A stretch of DNA of 8,131 bases from Bacteroidales bacterium (GCA_017618935.1 JAFZTG010000042.1:1-8131), one strand, 5' to 3'; positions 1-6,635 are shown, counted from the first letter of the stretch. The notes: generated by a model not told the origin, from the letters alone. A program made the numbers and translations.

Positions 1-229
1 CGTAAACGGAGAAACATGTGTCTTCGACGCGGACGCCCTGATTAACGGACTTGAGATTCTGGATTCGGAAACGAACAGCAAAGACGATGTTATGGTATTG
101 TTCCCGACAAGAGAGAGTACGCCAAGCATCACAATTCAATGTGGCAATATGCTGTATCTTCTTATGGGAATAGCTTTTAATGACGAGGATCTTGAAGATT
201 ATACTGATTTAGGAGAAGTGGAAATGTAG
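1..229 (+). CDS. 3' end of an unrecognised protein gene (partial)
   Basis: An open frame enters from the left edge (first full codon at base 2) and ends at TAG 227-229, giving the last 75 residues of a protein. The segment has beta-like stretches (SITIQCGNMLYLLMG) and a strongly acidic tail (NDEDLEDYTDLGEVEM). I recognise no family, signal or membrane segment. Codon use and base composition resemble the chromosomal genes further right more than the AT-rich gene next to it. It converges on the minus-strand nitrilase-like gene with 17 bases between the two stop codons and no convincing terminator hairpin there. The N-terminal part outside the window is needed for a functional call. Confidence 0.6.
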   Translation, partial: VNGETCVFDADALINGLEILDSETNSKDDVMVLFPTRESTPSITIQCGNMLYLLMGIAFNDEDLEDYTDLGEVEM

Positions 230-246
230 TAAAAAACAAAGATGTA

Positions 247-1002
247 CTATATTTCGTACGTTTGTAACAGATAGTTATTGCTTTCTGTATGAAGTGGAGC
301 CAAAATCTTTCTGCTCTTCATTGCTCTTTGTGCTGTATTCTTTTGCGGATTTTTAACCGCATTAATCAATTGATTGTCTGTAAGTTGACAACAATAGAAA
401 CTGTATCTTTTCCTTTCGCTAAATTTATAAAGACGACAAGAAAAGTCATAAAACCTACCCCATTTTGTGTGTAACGGGTTTAGTATAACATCAACACTAT
501 TGATAACTTTGTCAAAACGATTTTTTAAGTCTGAGCGGTTAGATAATCTAAACTCCGAACAGTTTTCTTTGTCTCGTGTTGTCTTTAAAATATTATTTTC
601 TCCGCACTGAAGAATTAAAAAACGCTTATCATTTACCACGAATTGTCTATGCGTTTCAAGTTCCCTAATTAAATTTTCAATATTTTCTTCTGTTGCTTCT
701 TTCGGAGTACTAAAAATTTGATGTGTTTTTAGATCCTTTATTTTCCCGTTTTGTAAAAGAAACAAATTATTCCCATCCAATCCAGAAGCTAAATTTAGTT
801 CAAACAATGCAGTAACTTGTTTATTATGAGTTAATTGATAAACTTTCTTCAAGTCATCCATATTGTCGAATATCCATTCGCTAAACATCACAAAATCAGC
901 ATTTTTTTCATTAAGAATGTCTGACACTATATTTATTCGTAGTTTGCGTGACTTTGCAGATAACTTGCCCTCATATGGAAAAGAAACCAATTTGATTATC
1001 AT
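247..1002 (-). CDS. Nitrilase-fold (carbon-nitrogen hydrolase-like) protein
   Basis: The 251-residue protein has no signal peptide and is probably cytoplasmic. Its layout fits the nitrilase superfamily, which uses a Glu-Lys-Cys triad to hydrolyse or transfer acyl groups from C-N bonds. The candidates are E42 in ADFVMFSEW, K101 in STPKEATEE and C133 in LILQCGEN. Their order and spacing match the family. DVILNPLHTKWGRFYD (171-186) and the late APLHTESNNYLL (235-246) also look like nitrilase core strands. The usual Tyr-Arg-Lys-x-His context of the lysine is absent, and Cys is followed by Gly-Glu rather than Tyr-Asp/Glu, so this is a divergent branch with unknown substrate. The ATG at 1002 lies 18 bases after the rsmE stop with no Shine-Dalgarno, so it is probably translated from the rsmE transcript. 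It is far more AT-rich than rsmE, which suggests later acquisition. The fold is moderately supported; the substrate is unknown. Confidence 0.65.
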   Translation of the reverse strand: MIIKLVSFPYEGKLSAKSRKLRINIVSDILNEKNADFVMFSEWIFDNMDDLKKVYQLTHNKQVTALFELNLASGLDGNNLFLLQNGKIKDLKTHQIFSTPKEATEENIENLIRELETHRQFVVNDKRFLILQCGENNILKTTRDKENCSEFRLSNRSDLKNRFDKVINSVDVILNPLHTKWGRFYDFSCRLYKFSERKRYSFYCCQLTDNQLINAVKNPQKNTAQRAMKSRKILAPLHTESNNYLLQTYEI

Positions 1003-1020
1003 TACTAAAACTTTTTCGTT

Positions 1021-1758
1021 TTACACCTCGTTCGAAATAAAGATACAATTATTTTTCCCCTCATTCATCACCTCAACCGTATGAACGGCTGCAATGGCGG
1101 CGGTTTCGGTACGTAAACGGCTCTCACCCAAACTAATGGGAATCCAGCCGTTTTGTGTGGCAAGTTCAATTTCTTTTATAGAAAAATCGCCTTCGGGACC
1201 AATCAGAATGGTGATTTCCTCGCCTTTTACAACAACATCGCGCAACAATTGTTTTTGTTGTTCCTCGCAATGTGCGATACATTTTTTTCCCGAAAATGCT
1301 GTCGAAAGAATTTCCTTCACGTCGGTCATCTCACTGATAACAGGCATTTGTGCCTTATACGATTGTTTCATTGCCGAAAGAACAATGCGCTTGATTCTAT
1401 CCTGTTTCACCACTTTTCTTTCGGAGTTTTCACAACAAATGGGAACAATTTCGTCAACACCGATTTCCACGGCTTTTTCAACGAAAAATTCAAAACGGTC
1501 AATATTTTTCGTCGGTGCCACACACATTCGCACATAATAATTATGTGAGCCAAACCGCTCCGTTTTCGAAACAATTTCGCACACGCAATCTCGTTTCCCG
1601 ACGGAAACTATTTTCGCCATGTACAGATTTCCGTTTCCGTCAATCACGTGGATTTCGTCACCAACTATCTTGCGAAGCACCTTGGTACAATGTTTTGCCT
1701 CGTCGTCGGTCAAAACAATAGAATGGTCGTCGATTTCTCTTGAAAAAAACAGGTTCAC
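1021..1758 (-). CDS. rsmE: 16S rRNA (uracil(1498)-N3)-methyltransferase RsmE
   Basis: RsmE methylates N3 of U1498 in 16S rRNA of the 30S subunit, using S-adenosylmethionine. The 245-residue protein has the full family layout. An N-terminal PUA-like RNA-binding part holds H23 and VLR (27-29). A SPOUT methyltransferase domain with the trefoil knot follows: KNIDRFE...EKAVEIGVDEIVP (84-106), AMKQSYKAQMPVI (129-141), IGPEGDFS (186-193) and LGESRLRTETAA (210-221). The start is GTG at 1758, giving the usual MNLFF opening. A TACATTTG -7 element lies only 13 bases upstream, so the leader should be very short. The last residues (CIFISNEV) extend past the conserved core, and ISNEV is what the local repeat encodes in this direction. 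The stop therefore probably lies in a decayed repeat copy. The nitrilase-like gene follows in the same direction. Confidence 0.95.
   Translation of the reverse strand: MNLFFSREIDDHSIVLTDDEAKHCTKVLRKIVGDEIHVIDGNGNLYMAKIVSVGKRDCVCEIVSKTERFGSHNYYVRMCVAPTKNIDRFEFFVEKAVEIGVDEIVPICCENSERKVVKQDRIKRIVLSAMKQSYKAQMPVISEMTDVKEILSTAFSGKKCIAHCEEQQKQLLRDVVVKGEEITILIGPEGDFSIKEIELATQNGWIPISLGESRLRTETAAIAAVHTVEVMNEGKNNCIFISNEV
1022..1041. repeat. Decayed repeat copy at the rsmE 3' end (candidate)
   Basis: Aligned without gaps to the core of the second repeat copy at 1854-1873, this stretch matches 15 of 20 bases, including 11 in a row (TCGTTCGAAAT, 1028-1038). Read on the minus strand it encodes the last RsmE residues ISNEV, the peptide the intact repeat would encode, and it contains the stop codon. 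A chance match is possible. Confidence 0.4.
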
Positions 1759-1771
1759 AATCTTTTTTTTA

Positions 1772-1779
1772 CAAATGTA
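1772..1779 (-). promoter_or_regulatory. Bacteroidota-type -7 promoter element of rsmE
   Basis: On the minus strand the bases read TACATTTG, matching the TAnnTTTG -7 consensus of Bacteroidota housekeeping promoters. The next bases are an A run and then the GTG start of rsmE, so transcription would begin within about 10 bases of the start codon. No clear TTTG -33 element is visible at the usual distance, so the call rests on the -7 match and the position. Confidence 0.5.
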
Positions 1780-1805
1780 TAAATATTTTTGTTTGAGTGG
1801 GCAGG

Positions 1806-1833
1806 TTTCTCACTTCGCTCAAAATGACGGGAA
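1806..1833. repeat. Short direct repeat, copy 1
   Basis: The unit begins TTTCTCACTTCGCTC and ends GACGGGAA. It shares its first 12 bases exactly with copy 2, 45 bases downstream, and most of the rest. It is less palindromic than copy 2. Units of this type look like dispersed intergenic repeats, but only a genome-wide search could show that here. Confidence 0.7.
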
Positions 1834-1850
1834 AGAGAATTGTAAGTAGA

Positions 1851-1877
1851 TTTCTCACTTCGTTCGAAATGAGGGAA
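1851..1877. repeat. Short direct repeat, copy 2, with a near-palindromic core
   Basis: The unit is 27 bases long and its core at 1854-1873 reads CTCACTTCGTTCGAAATGAG. This is an imperfect palindrome: the arms CTCA.TTCG and CGAA.TGAG pair, with one internal mismatch and a tiny centre. It ends 12 bases before the -7 element of the fabB-like gene and covers the region where a -33 element would lie. Confidence 0.7.
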
Positions 1878-1889
1878 TAAAAAAAAGTG

Positions 1890-1897
1890 TATTTTTG
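1890..1897 (+). promoter_or_regulatory. Bacteroidota-type -7 promoter element of the fabB-like gene
   Basis: TATTTTTG fits the TAnnTTTG consensus and lies 15 bases before the ATG at 1913, which predicts a very short, A/T-rich leader without Shine-Dalgarno. The best upstream -33 candidate is a weak TTCG at 1863-1866 inside the second repeat copy. The assignment is therefore based on the -7 element and its location. Confidence 0.5.
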
Positions 1898-1912
1898 AAA
1901 AAATAATATTAT

Positions 1913-3136
1913 ATGAAACGCGTAGTTGTAACTGGCATAGGCATTTACTCTTGTCTTGGCAAGAATCTTGACGAAGTGACTAAATCGTTGTACGAAGGGA
2001 AATCCGGAATTGGAATCGACCCACAAAGAACGGAATATGGCTATCGTTCGCCATTGACTGGCATTGTGGAACGGCCACAGCTGAAAGGCCTTTTGGACAG
2101 AAGAGCACGTGTTTGTTTGCCTGAACAAGGCGAATACGCTTATATGGCAACGGTAGAAGCGTTCAAAAACGCCAACATCGATATGGACTACCTGGCAGAA
2201 AACGAAGTGGGCATCTTATATGGTAACGATTCATCTGCACAAGCCGTGATTAACGCCCACACCACTGCTCTTGAGAAAAAGGATACGACGTTGATGGGTT
2301 CGGGTGCCATTTTTCAGTCGATGAATTCAACGGTAACGATGAATCTTTCCACGATATTCAAACTTCGTGGAGTAAACATAACCATAAGCGCAGCATGTGC
2401 AAGCAGTTCCCACGCCGTAGGTCTGGGAGCAATGTTCATTCGCAACGGTTTGCAGGATATGATTGTGTGCGGCGGCGCACAAGAAACAAATTATCTTTCA
2501 ATGGGAAGTTTCGACGGAATCAGTGCATTTTCCGTTCGTGTTGACGAGCCGACAAAGGCCTCTCGCCCGTTTGATGCCTCACGTGACGGTTTGGTGCCAA
2601 GCGGTGGTGCTGCTACTGTTATCTTGGAAGAATATGAACATGCCGTAAAACGAGGAGCAACGATTCTTGCAGAAGTTGTGGGCTACGGTTTCTCTTCAAA
2701 CGGGGCAAACATCTCGCAACCAAGCGACAGCGGTTCAAAAATAGCTATGGAACGAGCTCTGAAAGATGCAGGATTAGGCATTGCCGACATTGATTATGTG
2801 AATGCACACGCAACCTCGACAATTCAAGGCGATATGTTTGAGGCAATGGCGTTGGACTCGCTGTTCGGCCCTGTACGTCCGCTAATCAGCTCGACCAAGT
2901 CAATGACGGGACACGAATGCTGGATGGCAGGAGCAAGTGAAATGATTTATTCTATGCTGATGATGCAAAATTCATTCGTTGCACCAAACATCAACTTCGA
3001 AAACCCCGATGAGTATTCGAAAAACCTCAACATAGCGACAAAAACAATAGAGAAAAATGTTAACACATTTCTGTCAAACTCATTCGGTTTCGGAGGCACG
3101 AATAGCGCACTCGTTGTTACAAAATTTAAAAAATAA
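1913..3136 (+). CDS. fabB: Beta-ketoacyl-ACP synthase, FabB-like (KAS I type)
   Basis: This condensing enzyme extends acyl chains on acyl carrier protein with malonyl-ACP in type II fatty-acid synthesis, acting in the cytoplasm. The 407-residue length and residue positions match E. coli FabB closely. The nucleophile is C162 in SAACASSSHAVG. The catalytic histidines are H299 (NAHATST) and H334 (MTGHE), with K329 in STKSMTGH. LSNSFGFGGTN lies near the C-terminus (387-397). GLLDRRARV (59-67) and STIFKLRGVNITIS (146-159) also align with FabB better than FabF. One deviation is GHECWMAGASE (333-343) where FabB has GHSLGAAGVQE. This replaces small residues behind the histidine with Cys, Trp and Met, so chain-length preference could differ. 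The ATG at 1913 follows a TATTTTTG promoter element. A lipoprotein gene follows after 6 bases, so they are probably one transcript. A role in a specialised pathway such as polyene lipids is not excluded, but no acyl carrier protein, ketoreductase or dehydratase is in view. Confidence 0.88.
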   Translation: MKRVVVTGIGIYSCLGKNLDEVTKSLYEGKSGIGIDPQRTEYGYRSPLTGIVERPQLKGLLDRRARVCLPEQGEYAYMATVEAFKNANIDMDYLAENEVGILYGNDSSAQAVINAHTTALEKKDTTLMGSGAIFQSMNSTVTMNLSTIFKLRGVNITISAACASSSHAVGLGAMFIRNGLQDMIVCGGAQETNYLSMGSFDGISAFSVRVDEPTKASRPFDASRDGLVPSGGAATVILEEYEHAVKRGATILAEVVGYGFSSNGANISQPSDSGSKIAMERALKDAGLGIADIDYVNAHATSTIQGDMFEAMALDSLFGPVRPLISSTKSMTGHECWMAGASEMIYSMLMMQNSFVAPNINFENPDEYSKNLNIATKTIEKNVNTFLSNSFGFGGTNSALVVTKFKK

Positions 3137-3142
3137 ACGACT

Positions 3143-4459
3143 ATGACACTCAAAACAAGAACGCTCATTTTCGCCGCAACCTTGCTCATTTTTGGTTGCA
3201 CGGGAAATAAGACCACAAGTCAGGAAAGCAGCAAAATGATGGCTGAAGTGTATAAATTTTGCCCCAAAGCCGATGTGGTGAACGTCGAGCACAAGGTTGA
3301 ATCCGTTGAAATAGAATTTTTGTGCAACGACAAACCAAATTCCTTCGTCTTCGACAAAAATGAGAATCTACTATACAAGGAAACAGCATTCAAACCGTCG
3401 CCCGACTTTTTACGAAAGATGGAGAAAAAAATTCAAAAGAATCATTCTGGCTGGATTTTAGACGAGATATCGCTGATTGAGACGAAAGACACCTCGTTTG
3501 TAAAAATTGAACTTTTGAAAAACGGTGTAGAGGAAAACCTATTTTTTACTTTGGACGGAAAATTTTACAAATTCAAAAATTTCATCTCCAACGAGACATG
3601 GTCATTACAATCATTGCAAACATCAACGTATTACAAGACGCTCGACTACGATTTCTTGAATCCGAAAAAAACATTTGAAACTCCCGAAGTTCTGAAAGAG
3701 ATTTCCGGATTGTCAATCGCTGGCGACACAGCCATTTTCTGCATTCAGGACGAATTGGGCGCCGTTTTCCAAATAGACCTGCGTGACGAATCGATGACGA
3801 CCGTGGGAAGATTTACCGACATTGGCGATTTTGAGGACGTACAAATTGTTGGCGACGACGTGGTGGTGCTTCGAAGCGACGGAGCATTATTCTCATTTAA
3901 CTATGAAAATTTCTCGGGACATGCCGACCAAGTTATGCTTCGCGTTCCCTGTATGAACATAGAAGGACTGTTTTACGACAAGGATAGCAAGAAATTCCTT
4001 GTTTCGTGCAAGGAACCATCAATAGATACTCGTGCAAGCAATAAAAAGGCACATCGCCAGAAAGTGTTGGAAAATGCCGACAAAGAACGTTTAGTGTACG
4101 CATTTGACCAAAAATCCGTTGGAAACCCAACTGAATATCTATCAATAAAAATAGAAGAAGTACGAACATTTATAAAAAACAATTACAAAATAGACTCCGT
4201 ACAAACAATTCATTTCAATCCGTCGGCGTTGGCTATTCACCCTATCACAAAAGAGCTTTACATTCTTTCGGCAGCCGACAGGATGATTCTTGTTTATAAC
4301 GGGGAAACGCTCAAGAACGTGATGTTGCTTGCTCCTGAGGATTTTTACAAACCCGAAGGTTTGGATTTTCTTTCGAACGGCGATATGGTTATCAGTAGCG
4401 AAGGTATGAAAAAAGGCTATTTGCAGGGAAAGATTACTATCGTGGGAATGAAAAAATAA
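3143..4459 (+). CDS. Lipoprotein with PepSY-like region and SdiA-regulated beta-propeller
   Basis: The 438-residue protein starts with a lipoprotein signal (LIFAATLLIFGC; lipidated Cys at 19), so it should sit in an envelope membrane facing the periplasm or outside. Residues about 32-146 form two similar halves, each with beta strands leading to a turn (FVFDKNENLLYK and FFTLDGKFYKFK), like the PepSY-like secreted proteins of Bacteroidota. Residues about 180-438 match the SdiA-regulated (YjiK-type) propeller family. The markers are LKEISGL (184-190), IQDELGAVFQIDL (201-213), DFEDVQ (229-234), NIEGLFYD (272-279), NPSALAIHP (359-367) and KPEGLDF (403-409). Regularly spaced glutamates (E187, E231, E274, E405) could line the propeller channel; that is inference. 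The biochemical role of the family is not known to me. The gene follows the fabB-like gene by 6 bases and has no promoter of its own that I can see. No SdiA regulator is implied by the family name. Confidence 0.8.
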   Translation: MTLKTRTLIFAATLLIFGCTGNKTTSQESSKMMAEVYKFCPKADVVNVEHKVESVEIEFLCNDKPNSFVFDKNENLLYKETAFKPSPDFLRKMEKKIQKNHSGWILDEISLIETKDTSFVKIELLKNGVEENLFFTLDGKFYKFKNFISNETWSLQSLQTSTYYKTLDYDFLNPKKTFETPEVLKEISGLSIAGDTAIFCIQDELGAVFQIDLRDESMTTVGRFTDIGDFEDVQIVGDDVVVLRSDGALFSFNYENFSGHADQVMLRVPCMNIEGLFYDKDSKKFLVSCKEPSIDTRASNKKAHRQKVLENADKERLVYAFDQKSVGNPTEYLSIKIEEVRTFIKNNYKIDSVQTIHFNPSALAIHPITKELYILSAADRMILVYNGETLKNVMLLAPEDFYKPEGLDFLSNGDMVISSEGMKKGYLQGKITIVGMKK

Positions 4460-4481
4460 GTACGGTCAGAGTGAATTTTTC

Positions 4482-4520
4482 TTTTTGAATAGAAATTTTA
4501 TCCAAAAAGTCTTACATTTG
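4482..4520 (+). promoter_or_regulatory. Promoter of the small Ser/Gly-rich gene
   Basis: TACATTTG at 4513-4520 is a perfect fit to the TAnnTTTG -7 consensus. A TTTTTG at 4482-4487 could be the -33 element, but the 25-base gap is longer than usual. The predicted start of transcription is about 20 bases before the ATG at 4546, with an A-rich leader and no Shine-Dalgarno. This makes the gene independent of the upstream lipoprotein gene. Confidence 0.6.
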
Positions 4521-4545
4521 TGGATAAACTTAAAACAAAAAAATT

Positions 4546-4983
4546 ATGTCACAAATTACAGATTTAATTCTAAAACAAGTAAAATCTTCGGCTTCGGGGA
4601 CAAACTTGAGTAGCAGCGTATTAGACGGATTAACCGATTCTATTTTTGGAAGCGTGAAAGAAAAGGCTCAATCGGCAAGTGGTATAGAACAAATTACTTC
4701 GTTGTTTACGGGCAAAACTTCGGCAGAATCAAGTCCGATTACACAATTGGCGTCACAACTTTTTACAAAAAATGCAGCGAAAAAGTTGGGACTTGACGAT
4801 TCAACAGTAAAAATCGCCACGTCACTTCTTCCGACAATTATTGGGAAAATCACGTCAAAAGATAGTGGTATTGATTTAACAAGTATTCTAACTTCACTTG
4901 GAGCTTCGGCGGCAGGTTCGTCATCAAAAGGGGATTTGCTCGGTGCTGCAACAAGTATTTTGGGCAAATTCTTCAAAAAATAA
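4546..4983 (+). CDS. Small Ser/Gly/Ala/Leu-rich hypothetical protein
   Basis: The product is 145 residues with no signal peptide and no long hydrophobic segment. It looks mostly helical, with amphipathic helices near 3-12 (ITDLILKQVK), 61-75 and 88-103 (KIATSLLPTIIGKITS), and it ends in a glycine/serine linker and a basic tail (SILGKFFKK). The repeated Leu-Leu-Gly/Ile-Gly pattern and Gly/Ser-rich C-terminus recall DUF937 (YidB-like) proteins of unknown function, but the resemblance is weak and by eye only. The gene has its own promoter and a strong hairpin terminator 24 bases after the stop, so it is a single-gene transcript. It converges on pyrG. The clear promoter, clean terminator and simple composition suggest an expressed, soluble protein, but I do not assign a function. 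Confidence 0.75.
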   Translation: MSQITDLILKQVKSSASGTNLSSSVLDGLTDSIFGSVKEKAQSASGIEQITSLFTGKTSAESSPITQLASQLFTKNAAKKLGLDDSTVKIATSLLPTIIGKITSKDSGIDLTSILTSLGASAAGSSSKGDLLGAATSILGKFFKK

Positions 4984-5007
4984 CGGATAAATCCAATTAT
5001 AATAAGC

Positions 5008-5045
5008 AAAGAGGCGATCTAAACAGATTGCCTCTTTTTGTTTTC
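5008..5045 (+). terminator. Hairpin terminator overlapping the pyrG 3' end
   Basis: AAAGAGGCGATCT (5008-5020) pairs with AGATTGCCTCTTT (5025-5037): 13 pairs including one G-T, around an AAAC loop. The plus strand then runs TTTTTGTTTT (5035-5044), a good rho-independent terminator for the small gene ending at 4983. Bases 5019-5037 also encode the last residues and stop codon of pyrG on the other strand. On that strand the sequence after the hairpin is only weakly T-rich, so termination of pyrG there is less certain. Confidence 0.85.
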
Positions 5046-6635
5046 CATCGCCGCTCTTACAAATTCCACGAACAACGGGTGCGGATTGATTACGCGACTT
5101 CGGTATTCAGGGTGGAACTGTACGGCTACAAACCACGGATGCGATGGTATTTCAACAATTTCTACCAAGTTTGATTCAGGATTTATACCTGTGGCAACCA
5201 TGCCAGCTTGTTCAAAGTCTTGTAAATAGTTGTTGTTGAATTCATAGCGATGACGATGGCGTTCCACGATTTTGTCGGTACCATAGATTTTTGCGGCAAG
5301 CGAGTTGGGTTTGAGCGAACAAGGATAACTACCGAGACGCATTGTTCCGCCCATCTGCGTGATTGTTTTCTGACTTTCCATAATGTCGATGACAGGGTAG
5401 GGGGTGTCGGGATTCATTTCCGTAGAGTGTGCGTTTGTGTGTCCAAGCACGTTTCTCGCAAATTCAATCACGGCACATTGCATTCCCAAACAAATGCCGA
5501 GGAACGGTATCTTGTTTTCTCGGGCAAATTGAATCGCCACGAATTTTCCTTCAATACCTCGGTTGCCGAACCCAGGAGCAACCAATATGCCTGCGCAGTC
5601 GGCAAGTTCTTGTTGTACGTTTTCTTTGGTGAGTTGTTCCGACTGAACAAGTTTCACTTTTACCTTGCATTTATGCACGGCTCCGGCGTGAATGAACGAT
5701 TCCAGGATAGATTTGTATGCGTCGGGTAATTCCACATATTTTCCCACCAATGCAACCTGAATGGTTGTTTGCGGATTGTAGAAATTCTGCAAAAACGTTC
5801 TCCACGGAATCATTGGCGGTTTTTCGCCAACTTCCATACCGAATTTTCTCAAAATGGCTTCGTCAAGATTTTGTTCTGCCATGGCAATGGGAACTTGGTA
5901 GATGGTCTTTTGGTCAACCGACTGCACCACCGAATCCAAGTCAACGTTGCAGAACTGACCAACTTTTCGGCGAAGTTCCGTTGAAAGTTCGTGCTCAGTG
6001 CGAAGTACGAGTATATCGGGCTGAACACCAGCTTGTTGCAATTGCTTTACCGAGTGTTGCGTCGGTTTTGTCTTCAATTCCTGACTTGCTTCCAAAAACG
6101 GAACAAGCGTAAGATGCACAAACAAGCAGTCGTGTTCCATTTCCCATTTCATCTGACGAATTGCCTCGATGAACGGCAGGGACTCAATATCGCCTACAGT
6201 TCCACCAATTTCGGTAATGACAAAATCGTAGCCCTTGTTACCCACAGCCTGAATGTTGTGTTTGATTTCATCGGTTATATGAGGAATGATTTGTACCGTT
6301 TTGCCAAGGAAATCGCCGCGACGCTCTTTTTCAATCACGTTACGATAAATTCTTCCCGTAGTAATGTTGTTTGCCTGAGTTGTCTCGTGGTCAAGAAAAC
6401 GTTCGTAGTGACCAAGGTCGAGGTCGGTTTCGGCTCCGTCGGTTGTCACGTAGCATTCTCCGTGTTCGTATGGATTCAGCGTTCCTGGGTCAATGTTGAG
6501 GTAGGGGTCGAGTTTCTGGATAGTAACGTGGAAACCTCGTGCTTGGAGGAGTTTCCCAATTGAAGATGAAATAATACCTTTTCCTAAACCCGACACAACA
6601 CCGCCGGTTACAAATATGTATTTAGTTTTTGCCAC
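5019..6635 (-). CDS. pyrG: CTP synthase
   Basis: CTP synthase makes CTP from UTP using ATP and glutamine, the last step of de novo pyrimidine nucleotide synthesis in the cytoplasm. Starting at GTG 6635 (MAKTKYIFVTGG) the protein is 538 residues, the usual length. The N-terminal amidoligase domain shows the P-loop-like SGLGKG (15-20), DPYLNIDPGTLNPYEHGE (43-60), GGTVGDIESLPF (144-155) and KTKPTQHSVK (188-197). The C-terminal glutaminase domain shows APGFGNRG (353-360), the nucleophile C382 in GICLGMQC, and the H508/E510 pair in FHPEY. The frame is also open to a TTG at 6668, but the added 11 residues (MLHNCKLKFCV) are not family-like, so GTG is preferred. There is no Shine-Dalgarno. The gene lies after the GtrA-family gene across a 148-base AT-rich gap, so it probably has its own promoter. 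Its 3' end is embedded in the terminator of the convergent gene. Confidence 0.97.
   Translation of the reverse strand: MAKTKYIFVTGGVVSGLGKGIISSSIGKLLQARGFHVTIQKLDPYLNIDPGTLNPYEHGECYVTTDGAETDLDLGHYERFLDHETTQANNITTGRIYRNVIEKERRGDFLGKTVQIIPHITDEIKHNIQAVGNKGYDFVITEIGGTVGDIESLPFIEAIRQMKWEMEHDCLFVHLTLVPFLEASQELKTKPTQHSVKQLQQAGVQPDILVLRTEHELSTELRRKVGQFCNVDLDSVVQSVDQKTIYQVPIAMAEQNLDEAILRKFGMEVGEKPPMIPWRTFLQNFYNPQTTIQVALVGKYVELPDAYKSILESFIHAGAVHKCKVKVKLVQSEQLTKENVQQELADCAGILVAPGFGNRGIEGKFVAIQFARENKIPFLGICLGMQCAVIEFARNVLGHTNAHSTEMNPDTPYPVIDIMESQKTITQMGGTMRLGSYPCSLKPNSLAAKIYGTDKIVERHRHRYEFNNNYLQDFEQAGMVATGINPESNLVEIVEIPSHPWFVAVQFHPEYRSRVINPHPLFVEFVRAAMENKKRQSV

Noticed and set aside
230..262. Possible terminator between the two convergent genes
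   Set aside because: Only a four-base GTAC pairing can be drawn, GTAC is itself a palindrome, and no T run follows.
1769..2128. A 119-residue minus-strand open frame across the repeats and the start of the fabB-like gene
   Set aside because: It is antisense to the conserved N-terminus of the condensing enzyme, and its ISNEVRNL/LSEVRNL parts are translations of the two repeat copies.
3143..4459. Quorum-sensing role suggested by the SdiA-regulated family name
   Set aside because: The family is named after regulation of one E. coli gene. No LuxR-type regulator or signal synthase is present here.
5250..6563. Open frames of up to 190 residues on the plus strand across pyrG
   Set aside because: They lie wholly antisense to a complete, well-conserved pyrG, and their translations show no family-like pattern. 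They are by-products of pyrG codon use.
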